Below, piece by piece: positions 13,602 to 20,858 of a stretch of DNA of 25,478 nt. The DNA is from an uncultured Oscillospiraceae bacterium. Its GTDB lineage: Bacteria > Bacillota > Clostridia > Oscillospirales > Oscillospiraceae. The notes beneath the pieces are model-generated. The model saw only the letters and a program-made list of their open reading frames with translations, did no database searches and had not been told where the DNA came from. The DNA is taken from NCBI GenBank assembly GCA_910577915.1, contig CAJTOM010000036.1, positions 1 through 25,478 on the forward strand, given 5' to 3'. Every line of letters begins with the position of its first letter. Position 1 is the first letter of the stretch. The translations under genes were made by a program, and so were the position numbers.

Positions 13602-14737
13602 GAGATACCGGCGGGATTTTTGAAATTTTCCCCCGCCGGCCACTCCTCCAGAGTCCCGGCCTCCCCGGCCAGCCGGAGCAGCTGCCGGTTTCCCTCGTTG
13701 AAGGGCCCGAACTCCGTCAGGGGGCACAGCACCCGCCGGCAGTCCGCCATCACCGCCGCCGCCCGCCGGAGGGATGCCTCCCCGATGGGCTGGAAGCGCT
13801 TCTCCGCCACCACCTCCGCCGCCAGGGCCGACGCTACCGGGAAATCCAGGTCGTTCTCCTGCAAAACTCCGGCGGCAAAGGGGATCCCCTGCCGCTGCAG
13901 CCGGCGGTAGACCGGAATGCCCGCCCCGCCGCCGCCGATGACGAACACCTCCGGCGCGCCCGCCACGGCCTCCAGCTCCAGGGAGCCGAACAGAGCGTTG
14001 TAGCTGCCCCGCGCTCCGCCGTAGAGCTGGCGCATGTAGTCCGGGGTGAAGATCTCCTCCGGGGGCCCCTGCCGCTCGATTTTGTCCCCATGAACGCAGA
14101 CCACCTGGTCGCTGATCTTCTGGGCCAGGTCCAGCTCGTGGAGGCTCATAAGCACCGCCAGCCGCCGCCGGCGCACCATGTCCTTGAGAATGGCCAGCAG
14201 CTCCAGCTTGTGCCGGATGTCCAGAAAGCTGGTGGGCTCGTCCAGCACCAGCACCTCCGGCTCCTGGCACAGGGCCCTGGCCAGAAGCACCCGCTGGCGC
14301 TGGCCGTCGCTGATGCGGGAGAAGTCCTGGTCCGCCAGCTCGGCGGCGTGGACCAGCTCCAGACACTGCGCCACCTTCTCCCGGTCCTCCCTGGTCAGAA
14401 TGCCCAGCCGCCCGGTATAGGGGTAGCGGCCGGTGGCCGCCACGTCGAAGCAGGTCATCAGCTCCGGGCTGATGTGGCTGGTCATCACCACGCTCATGCG
14501 CCGGGCCACGTCCCCCTCCCTGAGCCCCGCCATGTCCCGGCCGTCCAGGCAGACCGTGCCCCGTACCAGCGCCAGCTGCCGGATAACGCTCTTCAGAATG
14601 GTGGATTTTCCCGCGCCGTTGGGGCCGATGAGGGTCATAATCTCCCCCGGACGCAGGGATAGGGCGATGCCCCGAATCAGCTCCCTGCCGTTGTAGCCCA
14701 CGGAGAGGTCCTCCGTGCGCAGGCGCACATCGCTCAT
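13598..14737 (-). CDS. Corrinoid/iron-type ABC importer ATPase with C-terminal extension
   Basis: Residues 1-250 are a BtuD/FepC-type ATPase: Walker A GPNGAGKST (38-46), signature ISDGQRQR (142-149), Walker B VLVLDEPTSFLD (162-173) and H-loop SLHELD (198-203). A further ~130 residues follow that usual family members lack. This extension opens with VFVIGGGGAGIPVYRRLQRQ (about 265-284), a glycine-rich loop after a beta strand that suggests a Rossmann-like nucleotide or cofactor site, and contains LQENDLDFPVASALAAEVVA and CPLTEFGPFNEGNRQLLRLA. The start overlaps the permease stop (ATGA). It is the last gene of the cobalamin-riboswitch operon. Substrate by context is a corrinoid or related tetrapyrrole; iron-siderophore cannot be excluded from sequence alone. 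Confidence 0.88.
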   Translation of the reverse strand: MSDVRLRTEDLSVGYNGRELIRGIALSLRPGEIMTLIGPNGAGKSTILKSVIRQLALVRGTVCLDGRDMAGLREGDVARRMSVVMTSHISPELMTCFDVAATGRYPYTGRLGILTREDREKVAQCLELVHAAELADQDFSRISDGQRQRVLLARALCQEPEVLVLDEPTSFLDIRHKLELLAILKDMVRRRRLAVLMSLHELDLAQKISDQVVCVHGDKIERQGPPEEIFTPDYMRQLYGGARGSYNALFGSLELEAVAGAPEVFVIGGGGAGIPVYRRLQRQGIPFAAGVLQENDLDFPVASALAAEVVAEKRFQPIGEASLRRAAAVMADCRRVLCPLTEFGPFNEGNRQLLRLAGEAGTLEEWPAGENFKNPAGIS

Positions 14738-15747
14738 TGGTCCCGCCCCCCTCTCCCGCTCCGCCGGGAGGCCATGAGGTAGAGCACAACGGGCGCGCCG
14801 AACACGGCGGTGACGGAGCTGATGGACATGTCCCTGGGGGCGAAGGCGGTGCGGGCGATCAGGTCACAGCCCAGGCAGAAGGCCGCGCCCCCCAGAAAGC
14901 AGGCCGGGATCACCACCAGGGGCTTCGCCGTGCGGAACAGGGCCTTGATGAGGTGGGGGGCGGCGATACCCACAAAGGAGATGGGCCCGGCGAAGGCTGT
15001 GACGCAGGCGGAGAGGACGCTGGAGAGCAAAATCAGCTCCACCCGAAACCGCCGGATGTTCACCCCCATGTTCCGGGCGTAGACCTCCCCCATCTGGTAG
15101 GCCCCGATGGGCTTGGACAGCAGGAAGGTGAGGAGCAGGGCCGCCCCCACCACCAGGGCCATCAGCCCCACGCTCTCCCAGCTGGTGCCGGAGAAGCTGC
15201 CCAGAGACCAGTTGTGGAGGTTGACGATGTTGGAGTCGTCGGCGAAAGTCACCACGAAGTCGGTGACGGCGGAGCAGATATAGCCGATCATAACGCCGCT
15301 GACCACCAGCATGCTCATCTGCTTCACCCGGCGGGAGAGCAGGAGAATGAACCCCATGGAGATCATGGAGCCGGCGAAGGCTGCGGCGATCAGGGCCATG
15401 GACCCGACCACCACCCCCCGGCTGAGCAGGAACACCATCACCAGGGACACCGTCAGCTTGGCCCCCGAGGAGATCCCCAGCACGAAGGGCCCGGCGATGG
15501 GGTTGGCGAAAAAGGTCTGGAGCAGGAAGCCGGACACGCTCAGCGCCCCGCCCAGGATGGCCGCGGCCAGCACGCGGGGCAGCCGGATGCCCCAGATGAT
15601 GCCGGTATCCGGCCCGGCCAGCAGGGCGGCCAGGATCTCCCCCGGCGCGAAGTCCACGCTGCCGGCGCTGACGTTCCACACCAGCAGGGCCAGCACCAGC
15701 CCGGCCAGCAGAAGGAAGCAGAGGGCGTACCGCCCGGTGTTTTTCAT
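14734..15747 (-). CDS. FecCD/BtuC-family ABC importer permease
   Basis: The 337-residue protein has about nine to ten membrane helices and the family landmarks RLPRVLAAAILGGALSVSG, LQTFFANPIAGPFVLGISSG, LGSFSGTSWESVG and GPISFVGIAAPHLIK. It forms the channel for the adjacent ATPase and receives substrate from the binding lipoprotein encoded upstream. An in-frame ATG at 15765 overlaps the previous stop but lacks a ribosome site; ATG 15747 has GGGGAGAGG upstream and gives a normal N-terminus (MKNTGRYALCFLLLAGLVLA). It is the third gene of a tightly packed operon with 4-base overlaps. Confidence 0.93.
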   Translation of the reverse strand: MKNTGRYALCFLLLAGLVLALLVWNVSAGSVDFAPGEILAALLAGPDTGIIWGIRLPRVLAAAILGGALSVSGFLLQTFFANPIAGPFVLGISSGAKLTVSLVMVFLLSRGVVVGSMALIAAAFAGSMISMGFILLLSRRVKQMSMLVVSGVMIGYICSAVTDFVVTFADDSNIVNLHNWSLGSFSGTSWESVGLMALVVGAALLLTFLLSKPIGAYQMGEVYARNMGVNIRRFRVELILLSSVLSACVTAFAGPISFVGIAAPHLIKALFRTAKPLVVIPACFLGGAAFCLGCDLIARTAFAPRDMSISSVTAVFGAPVVLYLMASRRSGRGGRDQ

Positions 15748-15761
15748 AGCGGCCTCTCCCC

Positions 15762-16925
15762 TCATACCAGCCGGTGGAGGTGGACCAGCCCGCCCTCATC
15801 CTCCCCGGTCAGGATGGCGTGGATGTCCAGAATGAGGCTCCCCACGGACTGGGATTCCTGGAACATGCTCTTGCCGGTGCACCACACGTCCCCGCTCTGC
15901 ACCGCCTTGAAGTCCGCCAGGGGGGCGGCCTTGGCCACCAGCTGCTCGATGGTCTCCAGATTGGCGTCGATGGCGCTGTTGTAGATGAGCACGTCCGCCT
16001 CCCTGGCCTCCTGGTAGAAGGTCTCCATCTGGATGTTCATGGTGGACAGGGCGTTCTCCTCGTCCGTCAGGCCGCGCAGGGCGTATACGCCCCCGGCCAG
16101 ATCGATGGCCTTGGCGATGTAGTCCCCGCTCTTCCGCACGCTCACCGCGCCGTTGGAGGTGATGTAGAAGAAGGCCACCGTCTTCCCGGTGTTCTCCTGC
16201 TCCAGTATGGGGGCAAGCTGCTCCAGCTGCTGCCGGAAGTAGGTCTCCGCCTCCAGCTCCCGGTTCAAAAGAGCGCCGTAGAGCTTCACCCACTCCATGC
16301 GGCCCAGGGGGTGGCTCTCGTAGCTGGAGCGCTCCACCAACACCGGGATGCCCAGCCGCTCCAGCTGCTCTTTGACCTCCGGATTGTGATAGATCATGGT
16401 GGACTCCAGGGCCAGGCCGCAGCCGCTCGTCTTGATCAGCTCATAATCCGGGGCGCTGTACTTCCCGGCGTAGACCATGCGCCCCGCCTCCATGGCGGCG
16501 CGGGCCTCCGGGATGTACCAGCCCTCCGCCTGGGTGCCGGAGAGGGTGACGGCGTCCATGGCGTCCAGCTGCCGGAAGCAGTCCATGGCGGCGGTGGCCT
16601 GTAAGTAGATGTTTTGGATGGGCTGGCACAGGACCGTCACGCCGTCGGGGACATCCGCCGGGACCTCCGCTCCCTCCGGAACCACAAGGTAGGTGTCCTG
16701 ATCGATGGTGATCCGCTTGAAGTTCTCCGGGCCGTAGTCCACGGCGAACATCTGGGCGTAGTCCAGCTGCAGGCAGCCGCTCCAGGCGAGATCGTCCCAG
16801 GACAGCCCGCTCCGGGAGGGGGCCTGGGAGGGCGGCTCGCCGGACGGGGAGGGCTGCTGCTGTCCGCAGGCGCATAGCAGCAGCGCCGCCAGCAGGAGGG
16901 CCCGGAAGAATTTCCGGTATGTCAT
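15762..16925 (-). CDS. ABC importer substrate-binding lipoprotein, BtuF/FecB type
   Basis: The 387-residue protein has a lipoprotein signal peptide with lipobox LLCAC (cysteine near residue 19), a Pro/Ser-rich linker (QQQPSPSGEPPSQAPSRSG) and a class-III binding-protein fold: two lobes joined by a long helix, seen in VVPEGAEVPADVPDGVTVL, SGCGLALESTMIYHNPEVKE, GKTVAFFYITSNGAVSVRKS, ADVLIYNSAIDANLETIEQL and a final GDVWCTGKSMFQESQSVG. ATG 16925 follows AGAGGAG by about 6 bases; ATG 16943, which overlaps the upstream stop, is the alternative. The operon's cobalamin riboswitch makes a corrinoid or cobalt-tetrapyrrole ligand the best guess. Confidence 0.88.
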   Translation of the reverse strand: MTYRKFFRALLLAALLLCACGQQQPSPSGEPPSQAPSRSGLSWDDLAWSGCLQLDYAQMFAVDYGPENFKRITIDQDTYLVVPEGAEVPADVPDGVTVLCQPIQNIYLQATAAMDCFRQLDAMDAVTLSGTQAEGWYIPEARAAMEAGRMVYAGKYSAPDYELIKTSGCGLALESTMIYHNPEVKEQLERLGIPVLVERSSYESHPLGRMEWVKLYGALLNRELEAETYFRQQLEQLAPILEQENTGKTVAFFYITSNGAVSVRKSGDYIAKAIDLAGGVYALRGLTDEENALSTMNIQMETFYQEAREADVLIYNSAIDANLETIEQLVAKAAPLADFKAVQSGDVWCTGKSMFQESQSVGSLILDIHAILTGEDEGGLVHLHRLV

Positions 16926-16939
16926 CACGGTCTCCTCTC

Positions 16940-17617
16940 TCATGCGTCCTCCATGGACGCGTAGACGAAGGTCAGCGTATACGCCACCTCGTGGGGCTCG
17001 CTCATGGCTACGGTATCGGCAATCACCTCCAGGGGCGTATCAAAGGCGGAGACAGGGATTTCGAAGGTGGAGTTGCCCTCCGTATTGATGGGATCGTAGC
17101 GCTGGCCGTCCACCTTCATATAGTCGAAGTTGGGGCTGCTCCAGACGATGGTGGCCCAGCACACTCCGGTCTCGCTATAGCGCAGCTTCGCGGGGGATTC
17201 CACGCTGGCCCGGCCCGAGCCGCCCTCCAGCGTGACGGCAATTGTATATGTATCGCCCGCCATGACGCTCTCACCCTCGGGCTCCGGTTCGGGCGCGGGC
17301 TCGGGCGCGGGGTCCGGCTCCACGGGGGGAGCCTGGACGTCCTCAGGGGGCTCCGGCGGTTCGGGCGCGGGCTCCTCCGGAGGGACCTCCTCCCCTGCGG
17401 CAGGGGCCGCCCCGCCGTCGGGCGCCTCATCGTTTTGGGCGGGGGGCTGGGCCGGTGCGGGCTCTGCGGGACGAGGGCCCGGATCGCCGGCCGGCGGGTC
17501 CGTTTCTTCCTGGGCGGGGGCCGGGGCCGGCGGGTCCGCCTGCTGCGCGCCGCACCCGGCCAGCAGGGCCAGGGCCAGCGCCAGTACCGCCAGCAGCGCA
17601 AGGGTTCTCTGTTTCAT
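16940..17617 (-). CDS. Lipoprotein with Pro/Glu-rich stalk and beta-rich C-terminal domain
   Basis: The 225-residue protein has a lipoprotein signal (MKQRTLALLAVLALALALLA then GCG; Cys22), an approximately 90-residue stalk of Pro, Glu and Ala, and a C-terminal domain of ~105 residues (YTIAVTLEGGSGRASVESPA, ATIVWSSPNFDYMKVDGQRY, NSTFEIPVSAFDTPLEVIAD, then AMSEPHEVAYTLTFVYAS). I have seen no named family for it with certainty, but its layout suits a ligand-binding domain held away from the membrane. The S/N-FD-x-M motif and the later FEIPV..LDTPL pattern recur in the last domain of the SLH-CbiK protein encoded upstream. It is the first gene after the cobalamin riboswitch; AAGGAGG lies 8 bases before the ATG. 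It may hand substrate to the importer. Confidence 0.75.
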   Translation of the reverse strand: MKQRTLALLAVLALALALLAGCGAQQADPPAPAPAQEETDPPAGDPGPRPAEPAPAQPPAQNDEAPDGGAAPAAGEEVPPEEPAPEPPEPPEDVQAPPVEPDPAPEPAPEPEPEGESVMAGDTYTIAVTLEGGSGRASVESPAKLRYSETGVCWATIVWSSPNFDYMKVDGQRYDPINTEGNSTFEIPVSAFDTPLEVIADTVAMSEPHEVAYTLTFVYASMEDA

Positions 17618-17635
17618 CAAAATATCCTCCTTGAT

Positions 17636-17666
17636 AAAAAAAGTGCGGTCATCGGATGATGACCAC
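17636..17666 (-). terminator. Terminator of the cobalamin riboswitch
   Basis: On the minus strand GTGGTCATC (17666-17658) pairs with GATGACCGC (17653-17645) around ATCC, then AC and seven T (17642-17636). It ends just before the AAGGAGG of the lipoprotein gene, so it is the likely off-structure. A GGGGGC/GCCCCC hairpin at about 17719-17739 and a CCGCC/GGCGG hairpin near 17678-17693 precede it. Confidence 0.75.
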
Positions 17667-17829
17667 GACGCATGCCGCCCCAGGGGCGGATGGTACAAAA
17701 TCAAGACTCCGTGACTTTGGGGGCGCGCTATGGCCCCCCGCGTACCTGAGCAGATGGATCGCGCAGCGGCCGCGTCGAGCGGTCATGCACGATCTGACGC
17801 CGTGCGGCCTGTGGCCGCCCGGCATCTCC

Positions 17830-18005
17830 GGCAGGTCTCCTGGCTCGCAGGTCGTCACGGGCCCCCGCCTTCCCGGGTCTCCCCAGTGGCTGCCGTCTCA
17901 CGGCGTGGAGGGCGCGCTCGCTGCATACAGTGACGGAATCGCACAGGCCTCGCACCTGTTTCCCTATTATCCGCCCCGCCCCATGGGGCAGGCGGCACCG
18001 GCTGC
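17830..18005 (-). promoter_or_regulatory. Cobalamin riboswitch (B12-box leader)
   Basis: The minus strand carries the conserved cobalamin-riboswitch core in order: GGTGCC near 17999-17994, AATAGGGAAACAGGTGCGAG, CCTGTGCGATTCCGTCACTG, GCCACTGGGGAGACCCGGGA, and the terminal B12 box AGCCAGGAGACCTGCC (17845-17830). This RNA binds adenosyl- or methylcobalamin and usually switches off corrinoid uptake or synthesis genes. It governs the four-gene operon 17617-13598 through a terminator at 17666-17636. Confidence 0.96.
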
Positions 18006-18034
18006 TTCGCACTATGTACTTTTTGGTTAGGGCC

Positions 18035-18063
18035 AGTATAGCACGGCCTCCACGGGAATGCAA
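18035..18063 (-). promoter_or_regulatory. Promoter of the riboswitch-controlled operon
   Basis: TTGCAT (18063-18058), 17-base spacer, TATACT (18040-18035) on the minus strand, starting transcription just before the cobalamin aptamer. Confidence 0.85.
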
Positions 18064-18120
18064 CCACAATTTTCGCGGGGGTTTGCCGGATTTTTCCCAT
18101 GAGAACCGGGTAAAATAGGG

Positions 18121-18144
18121 CCGGGGAGGGCGGACCCTCCCCGG
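18121..18144 (-). terminator. Terminator after the SLH-CbiK gene
   Basis: A 10-bp perfect GC stem (18144-18135 with 18130-18121) and TCCG loop, followed on the minus strand by CCCTATTTTA. It separates the SLH-CbiK transcript from the riboswitch operon. Confidence 0.75.
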
Positions 18145-18193
18145 CGCGCCGGCTCTATACCGCTGTGCTGGAAACGCTCTCTCAGCCCCCGCC

Positions 18194-20074
18194 TTACTGG
18201 GCGGCGGCGGTTTCGGACCGGAACGTCAGATGGCGGTCATACCAGGCGTCCTTCTTCACGCTGTGGGCCGCGAAGCTGAGCTCCTGGTCCAGGGTCTCTA
18301 CCTCCAAGATGAAGGTGACCTTGCCGCCGCTCTCCGCGCCCTCTACGGCGGCGGAGGCATCCACATTGGCCTGGGCGGCGGTTCCGGCCATCATCCTGTC
18401 GAAGCTGGCGCTGCCCAGGGTCAGCGCGGCGGTCATCCTGCCGTCCTTCACCGTCAGCGTACAGCTGTCGATTTTGAACATGGACTCCTTGCAGTCCACG
18501 GTGACAGCGTAGACGCCGTCCGCCAGGGCGCCGGCGGCGCTCGGGGCTTCGGCCTTATCCCCCCCGGCGGGCTTGGCGCTCTCCGGGTTGGGCTGCACGG
18601 CGATGCCCGTCTCGCCCAGGGGCTTGGCCTCCCCGGCGTGGGCCGCCAGCAGCTGCCGGATCTCCTCCAGCTCCCCCAGGCCGTTGAGCTGGCATTCCAC
18701 CTGGAACCCGGCGGCGGTGAAGACGGACTTCCAGGAGTCGGCCTCGCCGCCGGCCATGTCGTTGTTGGCGTGGTCGCCGGCCACGATCATCATGGGCCGG
18801 AGGACAACCTTCTCATAGCCCCCCTCCTTCACCAGCTTGACCAGGTCCTCGGCGGTGGGAGCGGCCTCTACGGTGCCCACAAAATAGTTGGCATGGCCCG
18901 CGTCAGTGAGGACCTTCTGCATCCTGGCATAAATGCTGTTGGCGTCGGCGGCGGTGCCGTGGCCCATATAGCACACGGCGGTCTTGCCGTCGGAGGCGTC
19001 CACGGCCTTCACCATGGCCTCGGCCACCCTGGCGAAGTCGCCGTCGCTGGTCAGCAGGGGCGCGCCGATCCTCACGCTCTCAAAATCACTCTCCCGGCTC
19101 TTCAGCTCCTCCACCAGATCGCCGTACTCGTAGCCATTCATCAGGTGGGTGGGCTGGACCAGCAGGTTCTTCACGCCGTTGGCCTTGGCCCGGTCCAGGG
19201 CCTGCTCCACGTCGTCGATGGCCACGCCGTCCCGGCGGTAGACGTGCTCAATAATGATGTTGGAGGTAAAGCCGCGGCGCACGGCGTAGTCCGGGAAGGC
19301 CTCCTCCATGGCCTCCTCAATGGCTCCGACAGTGACCGCCCGGTTGTCGTTGAAGCTGGTGCCGAAGCTGACCACCAGCAGCTCGTTCTCGCCGATGCCG
19401 TCCTGGTTGCGGGGGTTGTCCGCATAGGCCACGCCGGTGGAGGCGTCGTCCATATAGCGGCAGAGGATGGCGGCGATCTGGGCCCGGGTGGCGGTGCCCT
19501 TGGGCTCCAGCTTCCCGGCGCTGCCGGTGATGAAGCCGCTGGCCACAGCCCAGTTCATGCACGCCCCGGCCCAGGCGGACACATCGCCGGCGTCGGGGTA
19601 GGCGCTCATCACGTCCACGCGGTTTGTCAGGGTCTCCCGGCCCACGGCCTGGGCGGCGTAGAGATTGAGGATCTTGGCGATCTCCTGCCGGGCGGCGCTG
19701 CCGTCGGGGTCAAAGGTATCGGCGCTCCGGCCGCTGACAATACCCTTGCCGCTGGCCCAGATCACCGCGTCCCGGCAGGGGGCGTCCTCCGCCACGTCGG
19801 CGAAGGGGTTCCGGTCCCCGGCGGGGAGCGCCGGGGAGCCGGCCAGGCGGTACAGGGCCGTCACCAGCTCGGCGCGGGTGATGTTCTCGTTGGGGGCGAA
19901 GGCGGTCTCGGTCCGGCCGTCGATGAGGTCCGCGACCCGGTTCACGTACTCCTCGGCCCAGGTTCCGGCCACATCCGTATAGCCGGTCTCCTCCGCCGCC
20001 AGGGCGGTCACGGTCAGGCCCAGGGCCACGACCAGCGCCAGCAGCAGCGCCGCCGGCTTGTGCAGTTTTCTCAT
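18194..20074 (-). CDS. Secreted S-layer-anchored CbiK-type cobaltochelatase fusion
   Basis: The 626-residue protein has a Sec signal peptide (residues 1-27), three S-layer-homology repeats (about 31-80, 90-140 and 155-210), a CbiK-type chelatase domain (about 228-485) and a C-terminal beta-rich domain (about 515-620). Chelatase landmarks are LLVVSFGTSFNDNR, VQPTHLMNGYEY (His310), YMGHGTAADANSIY (His372) and PMMIVAGDHANNDM (His435), matching the metal- and tetrapyrrole-binding histidines of the anaerobic sirohydrochlorin cobaltochelatase. The SLH repeats should tether it to the cell wall outside the membrane, an unexpected place for a B12-pathway enzyme, though a periplasmic CbiK is known in Desulfovibrio. 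ATG 20074 has AGGAGG 10 bases upstream. It has its own promoter and terminator next to a cobalamin-controlled importer. The domain calls are firm; the reaction outside the cell is unknown. Confidence 0.92.
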   Translation of the reverse strand: MRKLHKPAALLLALVVALGLTVTALAAEETGYTDVAGTWAEEYVNRVADLIDGRTETAFAPNENITRAELVTALYRLAGSPALPAGDRNPFADVAEDAPCRDAVIWASGKGIVSGRSADTFDPDGSAARQEIAKILNLYAAQAVGRETLTNRVDVMSAYPDAGDVSAWAGACMNWAVASGFITGSAGKLEPKGTATRAQIAAILCRYMDDASTGVAYADNPRNQDGIGENELLVVSFGTSFNDNRAVTVGAIEEAMEEAFPDYAVRRGFTSNIIIEHVYRRDGVAIDDVEQALDRAKANGVKNLLVQPTHLMNGYEYGDLVEELKSRESDFESVRIGAPLLTSDGDFARVAEAMVKAVDASDGKTAVCYMGHGTAADANSIYARMQKVLTDAGHANYFVGTVEAAPTAEDLVKLVKEGGYEKVVLRPMMIVAGDHANNDMAGGEADSWKSVFTAAGFQVECQLNGLGELEEIRQLLAAHAGEAKPLGETGIAVQPNPESAKPAGGDKAEAPSAAGALADGVYAVTVDCKESMFKIDSCTLTVKDGRMTAALTLGSASFDRMMAGTAAQANVDASAAVEGAESGGKVTFILEVETLDQELSFAAHSVKKDAWYDRHLTFRSETAAAQ

Positions 20075-20179
20075 GGGTATGCTTCCTCCTGTTGCTTTTT
20101 GGTACATTTGCCAGGCGGCGTTTCCCGGGCGCGGCCCGTTGGAGGTATGGGGCCCTCACGGCCGCCTGTGTACGGCCCC

Positions 20180-20208
20180 ATTATACGCCGGTTTTCTCTA
20201 TTTGACCA
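20180..20208 (-). promoter_or_regulatory. Promoter of the SLH-CbiK gene
   Basis: TATAAT (20185-20180) with a weak TGGTCA (20208-20203) 17 bases upstream on the minus strand. The ~100-base leader has GC-rich hairpins but no cobalamin-riboswitch core. Between here and the ptsH promoter (20209-20424) I see no gene; it contains the divergent control regions only. Confidence 0.6.
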
Positions 20209-20424
20209 GCCCTATTTTTCCAAATTCCCCCCGGTTTTGTTGAAGAATGTCCCCCTCCGGGAAACAGACGGCCCGCCGGCGCATATACTTCAGTGTTGCG
20301 GGGGCTCCGCCATTCTGTGAAATTTGTGTCAATATCCCGGAGTTACCCTCCGCCATTCGTCTACTTTCCCACAAAATGGCGTGGAGAAAGACGGATTGAC
20401 CGGTTAATTTTGTAGAATGTGCTA

Positions 20425-20453
20425 TTGACGGAAAAACAGAAATTTGCTAACAT
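20425..20453 (+). promoter_or_regulatory. Promoter of ptsH
   Basis: TTGACG (20425-20430), 17-base spacer, TAACAT (20448-20453), 65 bases before the ptsH start. Confidence 0.7.
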
Positions 20454-20517
20454 GTAGTTTACATTCCCCCGCCACGAGCGCCCATACGCAGATTGATTGA
20501 AGAGGAGATATAGGTCT

Positions 20518-20784
20518 ATGTATACTCAGGAAGTCACCATCAACAACGAAGTGGGTCTGCACGCACGGCCCGCCACCTATTTCATCCGTAAGGCCAACGA
20601 GTTCAAGAGCGGCATTTGGGTAGAAAAGGATGAACGCCGGGTCAACGCCAAGAGTCTGCTGGGTGTTCTGTCCCTGGGCATTGTCAAGGGCACCACCATC
20701 ACCCTGATTGCCGACGGCTCTGACGAGAAGGAGGCCGTGGAGGCCCTGGCCGACCTGGTCCGCTCCGGAGAGTTCGGCGAGTAA
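20518..20784 (+). CDS. ptsH: Phosphocarrier protein HPr
   Basis: The 88-residue protein carries His15 in GLHARPA, the site phosphorylated by enzyme I of the sugar phosphotransferase system, and Ser46 in NAKSLLGVLSLGI, the site used by HPr kinase for carbon catabolite control. Having both residues distinguishes it from Crh, which lacks His15. It acts in the cytoplasm. ATG 20518 follows GAGGAGAT; an in-frame ATG at 20497 would lie before that site. ptsI is not adjacent in this window: the gene has its own promoter and is closed by a terminator before uvrC. Confidence 0.94.
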   Translation: MYTQEVTINNEVGLHARPATYFIRKANEFKSGIWVEKDERRVNAKSLLGVLSLGIVKGTTITLIADGSDEKEAVEALADLVRSGEFGE

Positions 20785-20799
20785 ACGCACGACGGATGA

Positions 20800-20834
20800 A
20801 AGACTGTTTCGGTGACGAAGCAGTCTTTTTCTTT
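20800..20834 (+). terminator. Terminator of ptsH
   Basis: A 12-bp stem (20800-20811 with 20816-20827, one G-U pair) and GTGA loop, followed by TTTCTTT. It lies upstream of uvrC, for which I see no separate promoter, so some readthrough is probable. Confidence 0.88.
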
Positions 20835-20858
20835 ATCAGGAGATCGGGAGGAACCGTC

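Noticed and set aside
17618..17704. N-terminal extension of the stalked lipoprotein to 17704
   Set aside because: It would run through the riboswitch terminator and ribosome site; the signal peptide starts at 17617.
17656..18030. Open frames on both strands over 17650-18100
   Set aside because: The interval is the cobalamin riboswitch; the frames follow conserved RNA motifs, not protein.
18230..20320. 696-codon plus-strand frame opposite the SLH-CbiK gene
   Set aside because: It reads as Gly/His/Val-rich low complexity without a family signature and lies opposite clear SLH and CbiK domains.
20209..20424. Possible small RNA or gene between cbiK and ptsH
   Set aside because: I see only promoter elements and no convincing frame, RNA core or terminator.
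20796..20858. Earlier uvrC start at 20796
   Set aside because: The 21 extra codons are encoded by the ptsH terminator hairpin; MTKDQLLEK with a GGGAGG site is the normal UvrC start.
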